Made by a program: the position numbers and the translations under genes | Part shown: positions 7,196 through 13,440 of the stretch, in pieces | Position numbering within the stretch: the first letter of the stretch is position 1 | Layout of the letters: every line of letters begins with the position of its first letter | Origin: Burkholderiaceae bacterium | GTDB taxonomy: Bacteria > Pseudomonadota > Gammaproteobacteria > Burkholderiales > Burkholderiaceae | Length of the DNA: 13,616 nt | Direction of reading: 5' to 3' | Assembly: GCA_947457745.1 (NCBI GenBank) | Contig: CANGWT010000034.1 | Location: 1-13,616 of the forward strand | Notes under the pieces: generated by a model | The model's database searches: none | Told to the model about the DNA's origin: nothing | Seen by the model: only the letters and a program-made list of their open reading frames with translations

Positions 7196-7711
7196 ATGTC
7201 CATTACCAATACCGTTACCCTTACTTCCGAGCTAGATTTACCGGCCTACTTATTTGGCATCGCCATGCTCCTTATTGTGATGCTGGTTCATGGGTTTGCT
7301 TTGCTTCAAATTGCAAAGCGCTATGAAGTGAAGTCATTTTTGTATTTGTCAGAGCATAAGTACTCTTCCGTGGCTTTCGTGTTTTATGTCAGTGTGCTGT
7401 GTTTATTTCTGACTCATATCTTTGAGATTATTCTCTGGGGTATCTCACTTCGAGTATTTAATCTATTGCCGAATTTAGGTGAGAGCATCTTGTTCAGTGG
7501 TAGCACCTATACAGCCATGGGTTTTATGGATGATCTTTTACCGAGTGGTTGGAAGATGCTGGCGATCATCATTGCTTTTTCGGGAATGTTCGCCTTTGCT
7601 TGGACCGCATCGGTCATGATCTCCATGACAAAAAATTTCCGTCAAGCCTATACCCGTCTACATATGCAAAAGCTAAAGATAGCACCTGAAGTCATAGAGC
7701 GTTTTAAGTAA
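7196..7711 (+). CDS. Three-helix membrane protein resembling a K+ channel pore domain
   Basis: A 171-residue inner-membrane protein with hydrophobic helices at about 17-40, 57-81 and 118-144. Between the last two lies a pore-loop-like segment, LFSGSTYTAMGFMDDLLPSG (99-118). The arrangement (helix, pore helix, T-x-T-x-x-G-aromatic motif, Asp-x-x-Pro, helix) matches Ion_trans_2 potassium channels with TTVGYGDxxP. Here the filter reads TAMGFMDD, losing the second Gly. The following IIIAFSGMFAFAWTASVMISM resembles the last helix of a group of proteobacterial channel-like proteins. Residues 145-171 are a basic cytosolic tail without an RCK/TrkA domain. K+ selectivity is doubtful. The gene sits 42 bases after the LOG gene and 14 before the flavoprotein. 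TGTAAAAT at 7173-7180 could be an extended -10, but it lies close to the ATG. Confidence 0.6.
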   Translation: MSITNTVTLTSELDLPAYLFGIAMLLIVMLVHGFALLQIAKRYEVKSFLYLSEHKYSSVAFVFYVSVLCLFLTHIFEIILWGISLRVFNLLPNLGESILFSGSTYTAMGFMDDLLPSGWKMLAIIIAFSGMFAFAWTASVMISMTKNFRQAYTRLHMQKLKIAPEVIERFK

Positions 7712-7739
7712 GGCATGAGTGAAACATGAGTAAGGCATG
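7707..7739 (+). promoter_or_regulatory. Direct repeat and four-codon mini-ORF at the flavoprotein start
   Basis: The 11-mer AGTAAGGCATG occurs at 7707-7717 and again at 7729-7739, a 22-base period flanking the flavoprotein ATG (7726). The first copy supplies TAAGG and an out-of-frame ATG (7715). That ATG opens Met-Ser-Glu-Thr-stop, and its TGA overlaps the real start as ATGA. The same geometry occurs at 3584-3598. Its function is unknown. Confidence 0.3.
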
Positions 7740-8943
7740 GGATGCCATCATTATTGGCGGTGGAGCTGCTGGACTCTTTTGTGCTGGCGTTGCTGGTCAG
7801 CTAGGTAAGAGAGTCTTGGTACTTGACCATGCTGATGTCTTGTGCGAGAAAATTCGGATTAGTGGCGGTGGGAGATGTAATTTCACCAACTTACATAGTA
7901 GTCCAGCAAATTTTCTATCCTTAAATCCCCATTTTATAAAAAGTGCTCTAGCGCGTTATCCCGCAAAAGAATTTATTAAGCTAGTGCAGTCTTACCACAT
8001 TGCCTATCATGAGAAACATCAGGGTCAGCTATTTTGCGATGATTCAGCAAAGCAAATTATCGAGATGTTGCTTGCGGAATGCGCTAAAGGTCAGGTTGAC
8101 ATTCGCCATCCAGTCTCAGCGCAGTCGGTCTTGAATGTAGAGGGGGAATGGATTGTTAAAACCAATACTGTTGAGGAGCGAGCCAGATCATTAGTAATGG
8201 CAACAGGCGGTCTACCAGTCCCGGCAATTGGCGCGACGGCATATTCTTTGGATATTGCCAAGCAATTCGGATTGAAGGTTATTGATCCGCGTCCCGCACT
8301 TGTACCGCTCTCATTCACGTCTGGTGAATTTGATAATCTCATTGAATTATCTGGTCTAAGTTTACCGGTGCGAATTGCAGCAGGCTCCAAGGGAAAGCGC
8401 TATGGTGCATGTCGCTTTAACGAGGATCTACTATTAACGCATAAAGGCCTCTCTGGACCTGCAGTTCTACAGGCTAGCAGTTACTGGGCCGAAGGTGAAG
8501 AAATTCACGTTGATTGGTTAGGCGCAGTAGAGGCCCATGGTCAATTTAGTTGTGATGAATTATTCAATCACGAGGATAACCGCCTTAAGTTAACAGAAAA
8601 TATCTTGGCTTCAGTAATGCCATTGCGCCTAGCAAAAGCATTCGCTGAGCAGAAAAATCTCCTAGGTAAAAAATGGGCGGAGGTTTCTAAAAAGGACCGT
8701 CATTCACTCAAAGAGCTCATTACCAATTGGTCGGTAAAGCCAGCTGGAACATTGGGTTGGAAAAAAGCAGAGGTGATGTTGGGTGGTGTAGATACCAAAG
8801 AGCTTGACGGTCAAACAATGATGGCCCGAAATCATCCAGGCTTATATTTCATTGGCGAGTGTGTCGATGTGACGGGGCATCTTGGTGGTCATAATTTTCA
8901 GTGGGCCTGGGCTAGTGGTTTTGCTTGTGGTGGCGCCCTCTAG
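7726..8943 (+). CDS. HI0933/YhiN-like FAD-dependent oxidoreductase
   Basis: A 405-residue cytosolic flavoprotein of the HI0933-like (BaiN/YhiN) family. The N-terminal dinucleotide-binding motif is IIIGGGAAGL (8-17) with the acidic end of strand 2 at VLVLDHA. The family hallmark ISGGGRCNFTN (45-55) is present. The closing FAD contact and family tail is GLYFIGECVDVTGHLGGHNFQWAWASG near residues 373-400. The middle part (about 190-340) is the inserted substrate-side domain containing LTHKGLSGPAVLQ, also typical. Length matches the family (390-420). Members are NAD(P)/FAD oxidoreductases with no firmly assigned physiological substrate in most bacteria; some homologues act in bile-acid metabolism. 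Translation probably begins at 7726, where FAD-motif spacing is right. The gene is 14 bases from the channel-like gene and is likely cotranscribed. Confidence 0.9.
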   Translation: MSKAWDAIIIGGGAAGLFCAGVAGQLGKRVLVLDHADVLCEKIRISGGGRCNFTNLHSSPANFLSLNPHFIKSALARYPAKEFIKLVQSYHIAYHEKHQGQLFCDDSAKQIIEMLLAECAKGQVDIRHPVSAQSVLNVEGEWIVKTNTVEERARSLVMATGGLPVPAIGATAYSLDIAKQFGLKVIDPRPALVPLSFTSGEFDNLIELSGLSLPVRIAAGSKGKRYGACRFNEDLLLTHKGLSGPAVLQASSYWAEGEEIHVDWLGAVEAHGQFSCDELFNHEDNRLKLTENILASVMPLRLAKAFAEQKNLLGKKWAEVSKKDRHSLKELITNWSVKPAGTLGWKKAEVMLGGVDTKELDGQTMMARNHPGLYFIGECVDVTGHLGGHNFQWAWASGFACGGAL

Positions 8944-8974
8944 GCTGTTACTTTTTAATTCATTTCTCTAAATT

Positions 8975-9952
8975 ATGCGCAAACTATTTCATAAAGTTGC
9001 AATTCTCTCAATAACCTTATTAGGCTTCTGGTTCTCTCTTGGTGCCCAAGCCGCATATCCAGATAAGCCAATCAAAGTCATTATTGGTTTTCCGGCGGGT
9101 GGACCGCTTGATGCCCATATGCGCTTGCTGGTTGAAAAACTACAAGCCATCTTAGGTCAAACCGTGATCGTGGACTACAAAGCAGGGGCAGGTGGTACGG
9201 TGGGAGCGCAATTTGTGGCTCAATCCCCCGCTGATGGATACACCTTGCTATTGGCTAATACCGGTACGATGGTAATTAATCCTGCGGTTTACACCAAAAC
9301 CTCTTATGAGACTTTAAAGGAATTTCAACCGATCGCAAGGACCGCACAGCAGCCTTTAGCCTTGATAGTGAATAAGGATGTGCCAGCACAAACACTAAAA
9401 GAATTTATAGCCTATGCCAAAGCCAACCCCGGAAAGTTAAATTACGGCTCGGCTGGTAATGGCGGCATCTCCCATCTAGTCCCGGAAATGTTAAAAAATG
9501 AAACTGGTATTTTTATGGTGCATATTCCTTTTAAGGGAAGCGCTCCAGCCTTCACCGATCTTATAGCAGGGCATGTGCAGTTTATGGCTGAGTCAGTTCC
9601 CCAGGCAGCTAACTATGCCAAGTTAGGGAAGGTGAGGGCGCTCGCGGTTACGAGTGCAAAGAGAAATCCAGCACTCCCAAATACACCTACAGTGATCGAG
9701 ACGGGTATTGCGAACTTGGAGGTTGTTGGCTTTTATGGAGTCTTAGCACCCAAAGGGACTCCACCAGAAGTAGTTAATAAACTAAGCCAGGCTTTTAAGG
9801 AGACCTTGGAGTCTGCCGATATTCAAAAAAGGATGCTTGAGCAAGGTGCCGATCCAGCTTATCTGAGTGCAGATCAATTTACTAAATTTCTAGCAGCGGA
9901 GATGCCGCGCTGGGCTAAAGCCGTAAAGCAAGCCGGAGCTAAGCTAGATTAG
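8975..9952 (+). CDS. Bug/TctC-family periplasmic tricarboxylate-type binding protein
   Basis: A 325-residue exported binding protein of the Bug (TctC) family, the periplasmic receptors of tripartite tricarboxylate transporters that are greatly expanded in Burkholderiales. The signal peptide is residues 1-26 (Arg2-Lys3, hydrophobic core, GAQA|AYPD). The mature protein opens with the family hallmark YPDKPIKVIIGFPAGGPLD (28-46). Then come GAGGTVGAQ (71-79), SPADGYTLLLA (84-94), NYGSAGNGGISHLVPEM (156-172), HIPFKGSAPA (183-192), and LAPKGTPPEVVNKL (257-270). Members bind carboxylates such as citrate, succinate or aromatic acids. The ligand cannot be told here. There is no tctA/tctB beside it, as is common for orphan Bug genes. 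No Shine-Dalgarno precedes the ATG, but it is the only Met before the signal peptide. Its stop codon interlocks with that of the opposing globin gene. Confidence 0.92.
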   Translation: MRKLFHKVAILSITLLGFWFSLGAQAAYPDKPIKVIIGFPAGGPLDAHMRLLVEKLQAILGQTVIVDYKAGAGGTVGAQFVAQSPADGYTLLLANTGTMVINPAVYTKTSYETLKEFQPIARTAQQPLALIVNKDVPAQTLKEFIAYAKANPGKLNYGSAGNGGISHLVPEMLKNETGIFMVHIPFKGSAPAFTDLIAGHVQFMAESVPQAANYAKLGKVRALAVTSAKRNPALPNTPTVIETGIANLEVVGFYGVLAPKGTPPEVVNKLSQAFKETLESADIQKRMLEQGADPAYLSADQFTKFLAAEMPRWAKAVKQAGAKLD

Positions 9953-10338
9953 TTTGCTTGATTTCTCATCCAGTCGGCAGTATTAAAAAAAGACTCTTCT
10001 AGCTGAGCGCCAATCTGACTATCAATTCCGCAATCTTCCATCGCGCGATACATGCAAGCTAGCCATTGGTTGCGTTCTTTGAGGCCAATCTTGAAGGGCA
10101 AGTGCCTTGCGCGCAGCATGGGGTTGCCATGCTTTGGAGAGTAGATATCTGGACCGCCTAGCCAGCCTGATAAAAAGAGTTTGAGCTTTTCTCTCGAGCT
10201 CGATAGATCTTCAGAATGTAGTTCTCGTAAGTCTTCAAAGGACTCTTCTAGGGCCATCAAATCGTAGAAACGATCCACCAATTCTTCAAGCTTTGCAGCG
10301 CCGCCAATCATTTCGTATGGGTTTTTTCTCTCGCTCAT
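9949..10338 (-). CDS. Group II truncated hemoglobin
   Basis: A 129-residue cytosolic globin of the 2-over-2 class. Seen: YEMIGGAAKLEELVDRFYDLM (8-28) with Tyr25 at position B10, the SGWLGGPDIYSPKHG segment (57-71), and LRARHLPF with His79 as the proximal heme ligand F8. Trp92 (RNQWLACM) matches the G8 Trp characteristic of group II. These features and the length fit TrHb2 rather than group I or III. Group II proteins bind O2 and other diatomic ligands and are linked to oxygen or nitrosative chemistry; the role here is not known. The start has no good Shine-Dalgarno. Its TAA (9949-9951 on the complement) overlaps the TAG of the opposing Bug gene. The gene is divergent from a phasin-like gene across 114 bases that contain a dyad. 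Confidence 0.9.
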   Translation of the reverse strand: MSERKNPYEMIGGAAKLEELVDRFYDLMALEESFEDLRELHSEDLSSSREKLKLFLSGWLGGPDIYSPKHGNPMLRARHLPFKIGLKERNQWLACMYRAMEDCGIDSQIGAQLEESFFNTADWMRNQAN

Positions 10339-10351
10339 ACTGTAATTTTAA

Positions 10352-10396
10352 TGCCAAGACAGTGGGGAATTGGCAAGAATGTGATTTGGGTATAGA
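10352..10396. promoter_or_regulatory. Inverted repeat and divergent promoter candidates between globin and phasin-like genes
   Basis: TGCCAA (10352-10357) and TTGGCA (10370-10375) form a perfect 6-bp inverted repeat with a 12-base spacer. The right arm can act as a plus-strand -35 (TTGGCA, 15 bases, TATAGA at 10391-10396). Its complement, shifted by one base, can act as a minus-strand -35 (TTGCCA). A factor bound there would affect both genes. Pattern only; the 15-base spacer is short. Confidence 0.3.
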
Positions 10397-10452
10397 GTAG
10401 AAGTGTGCCTTTTAATTGATCAGAATGTTTATTTAACTTAAGGAGAGATGCA

Positions 10453-10980
10453 ATGGACAATAAGGATATTCAAGCATGGCAACAAGAAAAGGCGAAGGAG
10501 CTATTTGCCTATTCTCATAAGTTATTGGATGCCGCCAAAGATCTTAGTGCCCACCACCTTGAAGAGATTCAGTGGGGCATGAAAAATGCGATGGAGAGCG
10601 CCAAGTCTGCCGCTAAAAATGACCTTGCTAAGCTTAAAGAGCTTCAGGATCAGGCTACCAAGGAAGCTGCAAAACGCGCGACTGTTTATCAAAAGAAAGT
10701 GAAATCTGTTCTTAAGGACATTGGCGATGATGCGGCTGATGGAACTGAAAAGCATTTAGAGAAAGTTCGTAGCTCTTTGGTTAACTGGCTTGAGGATGTT
10801 GAGGGTAAATTACCAGGACATGCTGACAAGTTATCCAAAGTGGTTCATGACATGTCAACCGCTGGGCAGAAGATGTTTAAAGAGGGTCGTAAAATTGTGA
10901 ATCAAGTTGCCGATGCTGCCGAGAAGAATATCGAAGAGCATCTGAGAAAATCCTCTGATTCTAAGAAGAATTCTAAATAG
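10453..10980 (+). CDS. Phasin-like amphipathic helical protein
   Basis: A 175-residue, highly charged, almost entirely helical protein without signal peptide, membrane helix or Cys. Heptad-like Ala/Lys/Glu patterns run from about residue 15 to 165, broken near LPGHADKL (about 119-126). The C-terminal tail is Ser/Lys-rich (SSDSKKNSK). Size, N-terminal aromatic helix and Ala/Lys-rich amphipathic helices resemble phasins, the polyhydroxyalkanoate-granule coat proteins, and also apolipoprotein-like or stress-associated helical proteins. The characteristic phasin motif is not clearly visible and no phaC or other PHA gene is near, so the label is tentative. Translation start is strong: AAGGAG (10440-10445) lies 7 bases before the ATG. 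It is followed by a strong terminator and forms a monocistronic unit. Confidence 0.6.
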   Translation: MDNKDIQAWQQEKAKELFAYSHKLLDAAKDLSAHHLEEIQWGMKNAMESAKSAAKNDLAKLKELQDQATKEAAKRATVYQKKVKSVLKDIGDDAADGTEKHLEKVRSSLVNWLEDVEGKLPGHADKLSKVVHDMSTAGQKMFKEGRKIVNQVADAAEKNIEEHLRKSSDSKKNSK

Positions 10981-11003
10981 CCAGATACTACGCAAGATTG
11001 GCG

Positions 11004-11027
11004 GCCACCCAAATGGGTGGCTTTTTT
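11004..11027 (+). terminator. Intrinsic terminator after the phasin-like gene
   Basis: A perfect 7-bp stem, GCCACCC (11004-11010) and GGGTGGC (11015-11021), with loop AAAT and six Ts (11022-11027). The T-run also contains part of the stop codon of the opposing Trp-rich gene (complement 11026-11028). Confidence 0.93.
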
Positions 11028-11262
11028 ATACCCAGCCCTGAAGCCAGATCTCAGAATCTTTCAGTTCGCGCCAAGGAATGACCCGAATATGTTGATCAAA
11101 GACGGCCTCTAGCTCTACGAACTCAATTGCTTGTTCAGGCGGCTCCAGAAGAACAACCTTACTCACCAAAAAGTGCTTGCGCTTATGACTTGGCTTTACT
11201 GCCGTCCACTTACTGAGCAATAGCTTTTTGGGGCTCAGGAGATTTTGTTCCTTAGAGTTCAT
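11026..11262 (-). CDS. Small Trp-rich protein (TIGR02450 family)
   Basis: A small soluble protein matching the conserved Trp-rich hypothetical family TIGR02450. From the ATG at 11262 it has 78 residues; an upstream in-frame ATG at 11277 would give 83. Numbered from the longer form, the hallmarks are LLLSKWTAV (19-27), RKHFLVSKV (33-41) and PWREL with Trp69. The closing IWLQGWV carries Trp78 and Trp82. The family has no established function. I prefer 11262 because it shortens the overlap with the upstream lipoprotein gene to 11 bases, but neither ATG has a clear Shine-Dalgarno. Last gene of the rhodanese-lipoprotein-Trp-rich set, so translation probably depends on coupling. Confidence 0.8.
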   Translation of the reverse strand: MNSKEQNLLSPKKLLLSKWTAVKPSHKRKHFLVSKVVLLEPPEQAIEFVELEAVFDQHIRVIPWRELKDSEIWLQGWV

Positions 11263-11551
11263 TGCACTGAAATTCATTTGTGTTACCGACGAGTTTGCCT
11301 GAACTGGTCGTAAAGATATTGCTAGAGTCCTGTATTTGAGCGGGACATTTCAGATCAAAATAACTCAGTGGACCAAGGCTTCCACAGTAGTCGTATTGAC
11401 GATTCTGAAACTGCATCTGCGCTTTTTTAAGAATCAGAGGAGATTTAGTTCCAGTACTATCTGTACATGACCAGGTGGTGTAAGTTTCTCGCCCACAAGC
11501 TGAGAGCCCTAAAGTCAATATCCAGAGGGCGATTGTTTTGTAGTTCACCAT
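11252..11551 (-). CDS. Small Cys-rich lipoprotein
   Basis: A 99-residue predicted lipoprotein. Met-Val-Asn-Tyr-Lys is followed by a hydrophobic stretch and a lipobox LSAC (16-19), so Cys19 would be lipidated after signal peptidase II cleavage. Gly20 and Arg21 follow, with no Asp at +2, so the outer membrane is the default destination. The mature domain of about 80 residues has four more Cys (29, 56, 69, 96), enough for two disulfides, and is Ser/Thr/Gln-rich. I recognise no family. I chose the ATG at 11551, two bases after the rhodanese stop codon. A longer frame from 11617 would place 22 unrelated residues before the signal sequence inside the rhodanese coding region. No Shine-Dalgarno is seen, so translation is probably coupled to the rhodanese gene. 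Confidence 0.7.
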   Translation of the reverse strand: MVNYKTIALWILTLGLSACGRETYTTWSCTDSTGTKSPLILKKAQMQFQNRQYDYCGSLGPLSYFDLKCPAQIQDSSNIFTTSSGKLVGNTNEFQCNEL

Positions 11552-11553
11552 GA

Positions 11554-13152
11554 TCAAAGTACCCAGAAGTGATGGGTGCCGTCCTTGCCAAGCTGCTCTA
11601 CTAAACCAAATTCCCAATCTAGGTAGGCCTGCATCGCTGCGGGATCAACGCTGGTCCCTTCATATGGTCGCTTGTAGCGATCCATTGGGGGTGATGCTAA
11701 ATGAGTAGCTCCTTTTTCAATATCAAGGCCAGCCTTGATCCAGGCTGCATTGCCTCCAGTCAATACGAGTACTTCCGCCTGAGTGAGAGATTGAATGAGC
11801 ACTTGAATTTCTTGAGCCGCAAATATAGCTAAATCACCCGTGGTACTGGTGAGTATGTAGCGATTTGCTACGGGAAGATTTTTCAAGGCGCTGGTAAATT
11901 GAGAGCGTAGTGCAAACCAACTACCAGGAATATGCCCTTTGACATAATTTGCATGGGTGCTGAGATCGATGAAAATTGTCTTCTCATCATCCTTTAACCA
12001 TGATGAAGCGGTATTCGCATCCACCATTTGAATATGAGGCGTTTGTGGATGAGGTGCAATCCAGGCTCCTTTCTCAGTCAGATCGCTTGCTTTGATGTCA
12101 TCAATCACATAGACATCCCAAGCCATTTGAGCGAGCCATGAAGCTGGCATATTTGCTCTTACGCTACCGGGATCAGATAACACAATACGTGCACCGCGAA
12201 CGGGCGCTACCATTTCTGTTTCTTGAACCAATTGACCGCCTGGCGTTGACCGAAATCCAGGTAGATGACCTACTTCATATTCTTCAGGCGTTCTTGGATC
12301 AAAGAAGTACGTGGTTCGCTCGGCCTGAGATTTCCATTGCTCGATATCGGCAAGCTTAACTCGCTTAACCCCAGCCTGGTCAGCAACGCTGCGTGCGCGC
12401 TCAGCAGCCTTGGCAGCAGTACTTTCGCTTACCTCCTTGAACTTACGACTTTGGCCTTGATCTAGCTCCTGACCAGCTAAGGTCCAGCCAATCGTGCCAT
12501 TACGTAATGCATTGACTTCGTTTGGAATGCCGGCATTAATGAGTGATTGAGTGCCAATGATGCTGCGTGTTCTTCCTGCGCAATTGACGATGATCTTGGT
12601 CTTAGGATTTGGCGCTAATTCTGGAAGGCGCAAAACTAATTCAGCACCAGGGACGCTAATACCCGTAGGGATACTCATGGTTTGATATTCATCAAAGCGA
12701 CGCACATCCACCACCACTACATCTTCCTTATCATCGATTAACTTCTTCACCTCTTGTGCCGACAGGGAGGGTGTATGCCGCTTTGATTCCACAAATTCAC
12801 CAAAAGATTTGCTCGGAACATTCACGTCTTTAAAGACCTCTCCGCCAGCAGCCTTCCATCCTGTAACGCCGCCCTTAAACACTGAAACATCTAAATAGCC
12901 AAGCTTAGAGAGTCTTTCCGCCGCTAATTGCGCAAGCCCCTCACCATCATCAAGCGTAACAATCGGCACATCTTTTCTAGGAAGCTTGCTGAGTGCATCA
13001 ACCTCAATACGTGATAGCGGGAGATTGGCAGCAAACAAAGGATGTTCTTGTGCATGAGGATCTTCTTCGCGAACATCTAATAGAGCAACTTCTTCTTTTT
13101 TGAGTAACTTATTACGGACAAATGCATAGTCTTGATTTTTGATGGACATCAT
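11554..13152 (-). CDS. Four-domain rhodanese-like sulfurtransferase
   Basis: A 532-residue cytosolic protein made of four rhodanese folds. Domain 1 (about 5-108) has LLDVRE (24-29) and GGVTGWKAAG but LDDGEG where the Cys loop should be. Domain 2 (about 128-232) has VVDVRR (147-152) and the only complete active loop, Cys191-Ala-Gly-Arg-Thr-Arg196. Domain 3 (about 265-355) has FFDPRTPEEY and GHLPG (295-299) with SDPGSV in the loop. Domain 4 (about 373-480) has FIDLSTHANY, GHIPG (406-410) and STTGD in the loop. The tail (488-532) has Trp513 and Trp530. Rhodaneses move sulfane sulfur from thiosulfate or persulfides to thiol acceptors. The acceptor is unknown. The start is MM at 13152/13149 with a weak AAAAGA site. 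First gene of a three-gene set. Confidence 0.9.
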   Translation of the reverse strand: MMSIKNQDYAFVRNKLLKKEEVALLDVREEDPHAQEHPLFAANLPLSRIEVDALSKLPRKDVPIVTLDDGEGLAQLAAERLSKLGYLDVSVFKGGVTGWKAAGGEVFKDVNVPSKSFGEFVESKRHTPSLSAQEVKKLIDDKEDVVVVDVRRFDEYQTMSIPTGISVPGAELVLRLPELAPNPKTKIIVNCAGRTRSIIGTQSLINAGIPNEVNALRNGTIGWTLAGQELDQGQSRKFKEVSESTAAKAAERARSVADQAGVKRVKLADIEQWKSQAERTTYFFDPRTPEEYEVGHLPGFRSTPGGQLVQETEMVAPVRGARIVLSDPGSVRANMPASWLAQMAWDVYVIDDIKASDLTEKGAWIAPHPQTPHIQMVDANTASSWLKDDEKTIFIDLSTHANYVKGHIPGSWFALRSQFTSALKNLPVANRYILTSTTGDLAIFAAQEIQVLIQSLTQAEVLVLTGGNAAWIKAGLDIEKGATHLASPPMDRYKRPYEGTSVDPAAMQAYLDWEFGLVEQLGKDGTHHFWVL

Positions 13153-13190
13153 TCTTTTCAGTATTGGTTGGGATGGTTAATTTAGGCGTA

Positions 13191-13219
13191 AATTTAAGGG
13201 AGGCATCTAATTCTTGCAA
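13191..13219 (-). promoter_or_regulatory. Sigma70-like promoter for the rhodanese operon
   Basis: On the minus strand TTGCAA (-35, 13219-13214) and TAAATT (-10, 13196-13191) are separated by exactly 17 bases. They would give a 5' leader of about 30 bases before the ATG at 13152. The match and spacing are good for a housekeeping promoter, but this is by eye. Confidence 0.5.
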
Positions 13220-13255
13220 GACATTGGGGTGCCCAAGTCCTGGAAGATCAGGGTC

Positions 13256-13290
13256 TAAATAGGCCCTTAGAGCCAAGGCTTATCTATTTA
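13256..13290. repeat. Inverted repeat TAAATAG / CTATTTA
   Basis: Perfect 7-bp arms at 13256-13262 and 13284-13290 are separated by 21 bases that include AGCC-AA-GGCT. It lies about 37 bases upstream of the rhodanese -35 and about 145 bases upstream of the other gene's -10. It could be an operator or part of an RNA structure; chance is possible in AT-rich sequence. Confidence 0.3.
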
Positions 13291-13434
13291 AGGTGCCAGC
13301 CGATAAAAGAGAGGGATTTCTGCTTTTCACGCGTATCTCCGTTGTTTTTAATGGTTTTTTCCATTTTCGAGGATTTAGGCAATATAAGAGTTATCCCTAG
13401 GGCCCAACCTGCAATTCCCTGCTTTTTATGGGGA

Positions 13435-13440
13435 TATACT
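13435..13440 (+). promoter_or_regulatory. -10 element TATACT for the small basic protein gene
   Basis: TATACT matches the -10 consensus at 5 of 6 positions and would start a transcript near 13447, about 42 bases before the ATG. No strong -35 lies at the right distance (nearest CTGCAA, 20 bases away). Confidence 0.45.

Noticed and set aside
10370..10390. Sigma54-type promoter (TGGCA ... ) before the phasin-like gene
   Set aside because: TGGCA is present but the required GC/TTGC element at the right spacing is not (GTGA instead).
11552..11617. Upstream start extending the lipoprotein into the rhodanese gene
   Set aside because: The extra 22 residues come from the rhodanese coding region in another frame and would displace the lipobox signal sequence. 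ATG at 11551 fits a lipoprotein.
12138..12465. Plus-strand frames opposite the rhodanese gene
   Set aside because: They overlap each other and a confident rhodanese domain on the other strand, with no ribosome site or family similarity.
13350..13365. AATGG-TTTTTT-CCATT as a terminator
   Set aside because: The stem is only 5 bp and AT-rich, the Ts are in the loop, and no gene ends nearby.
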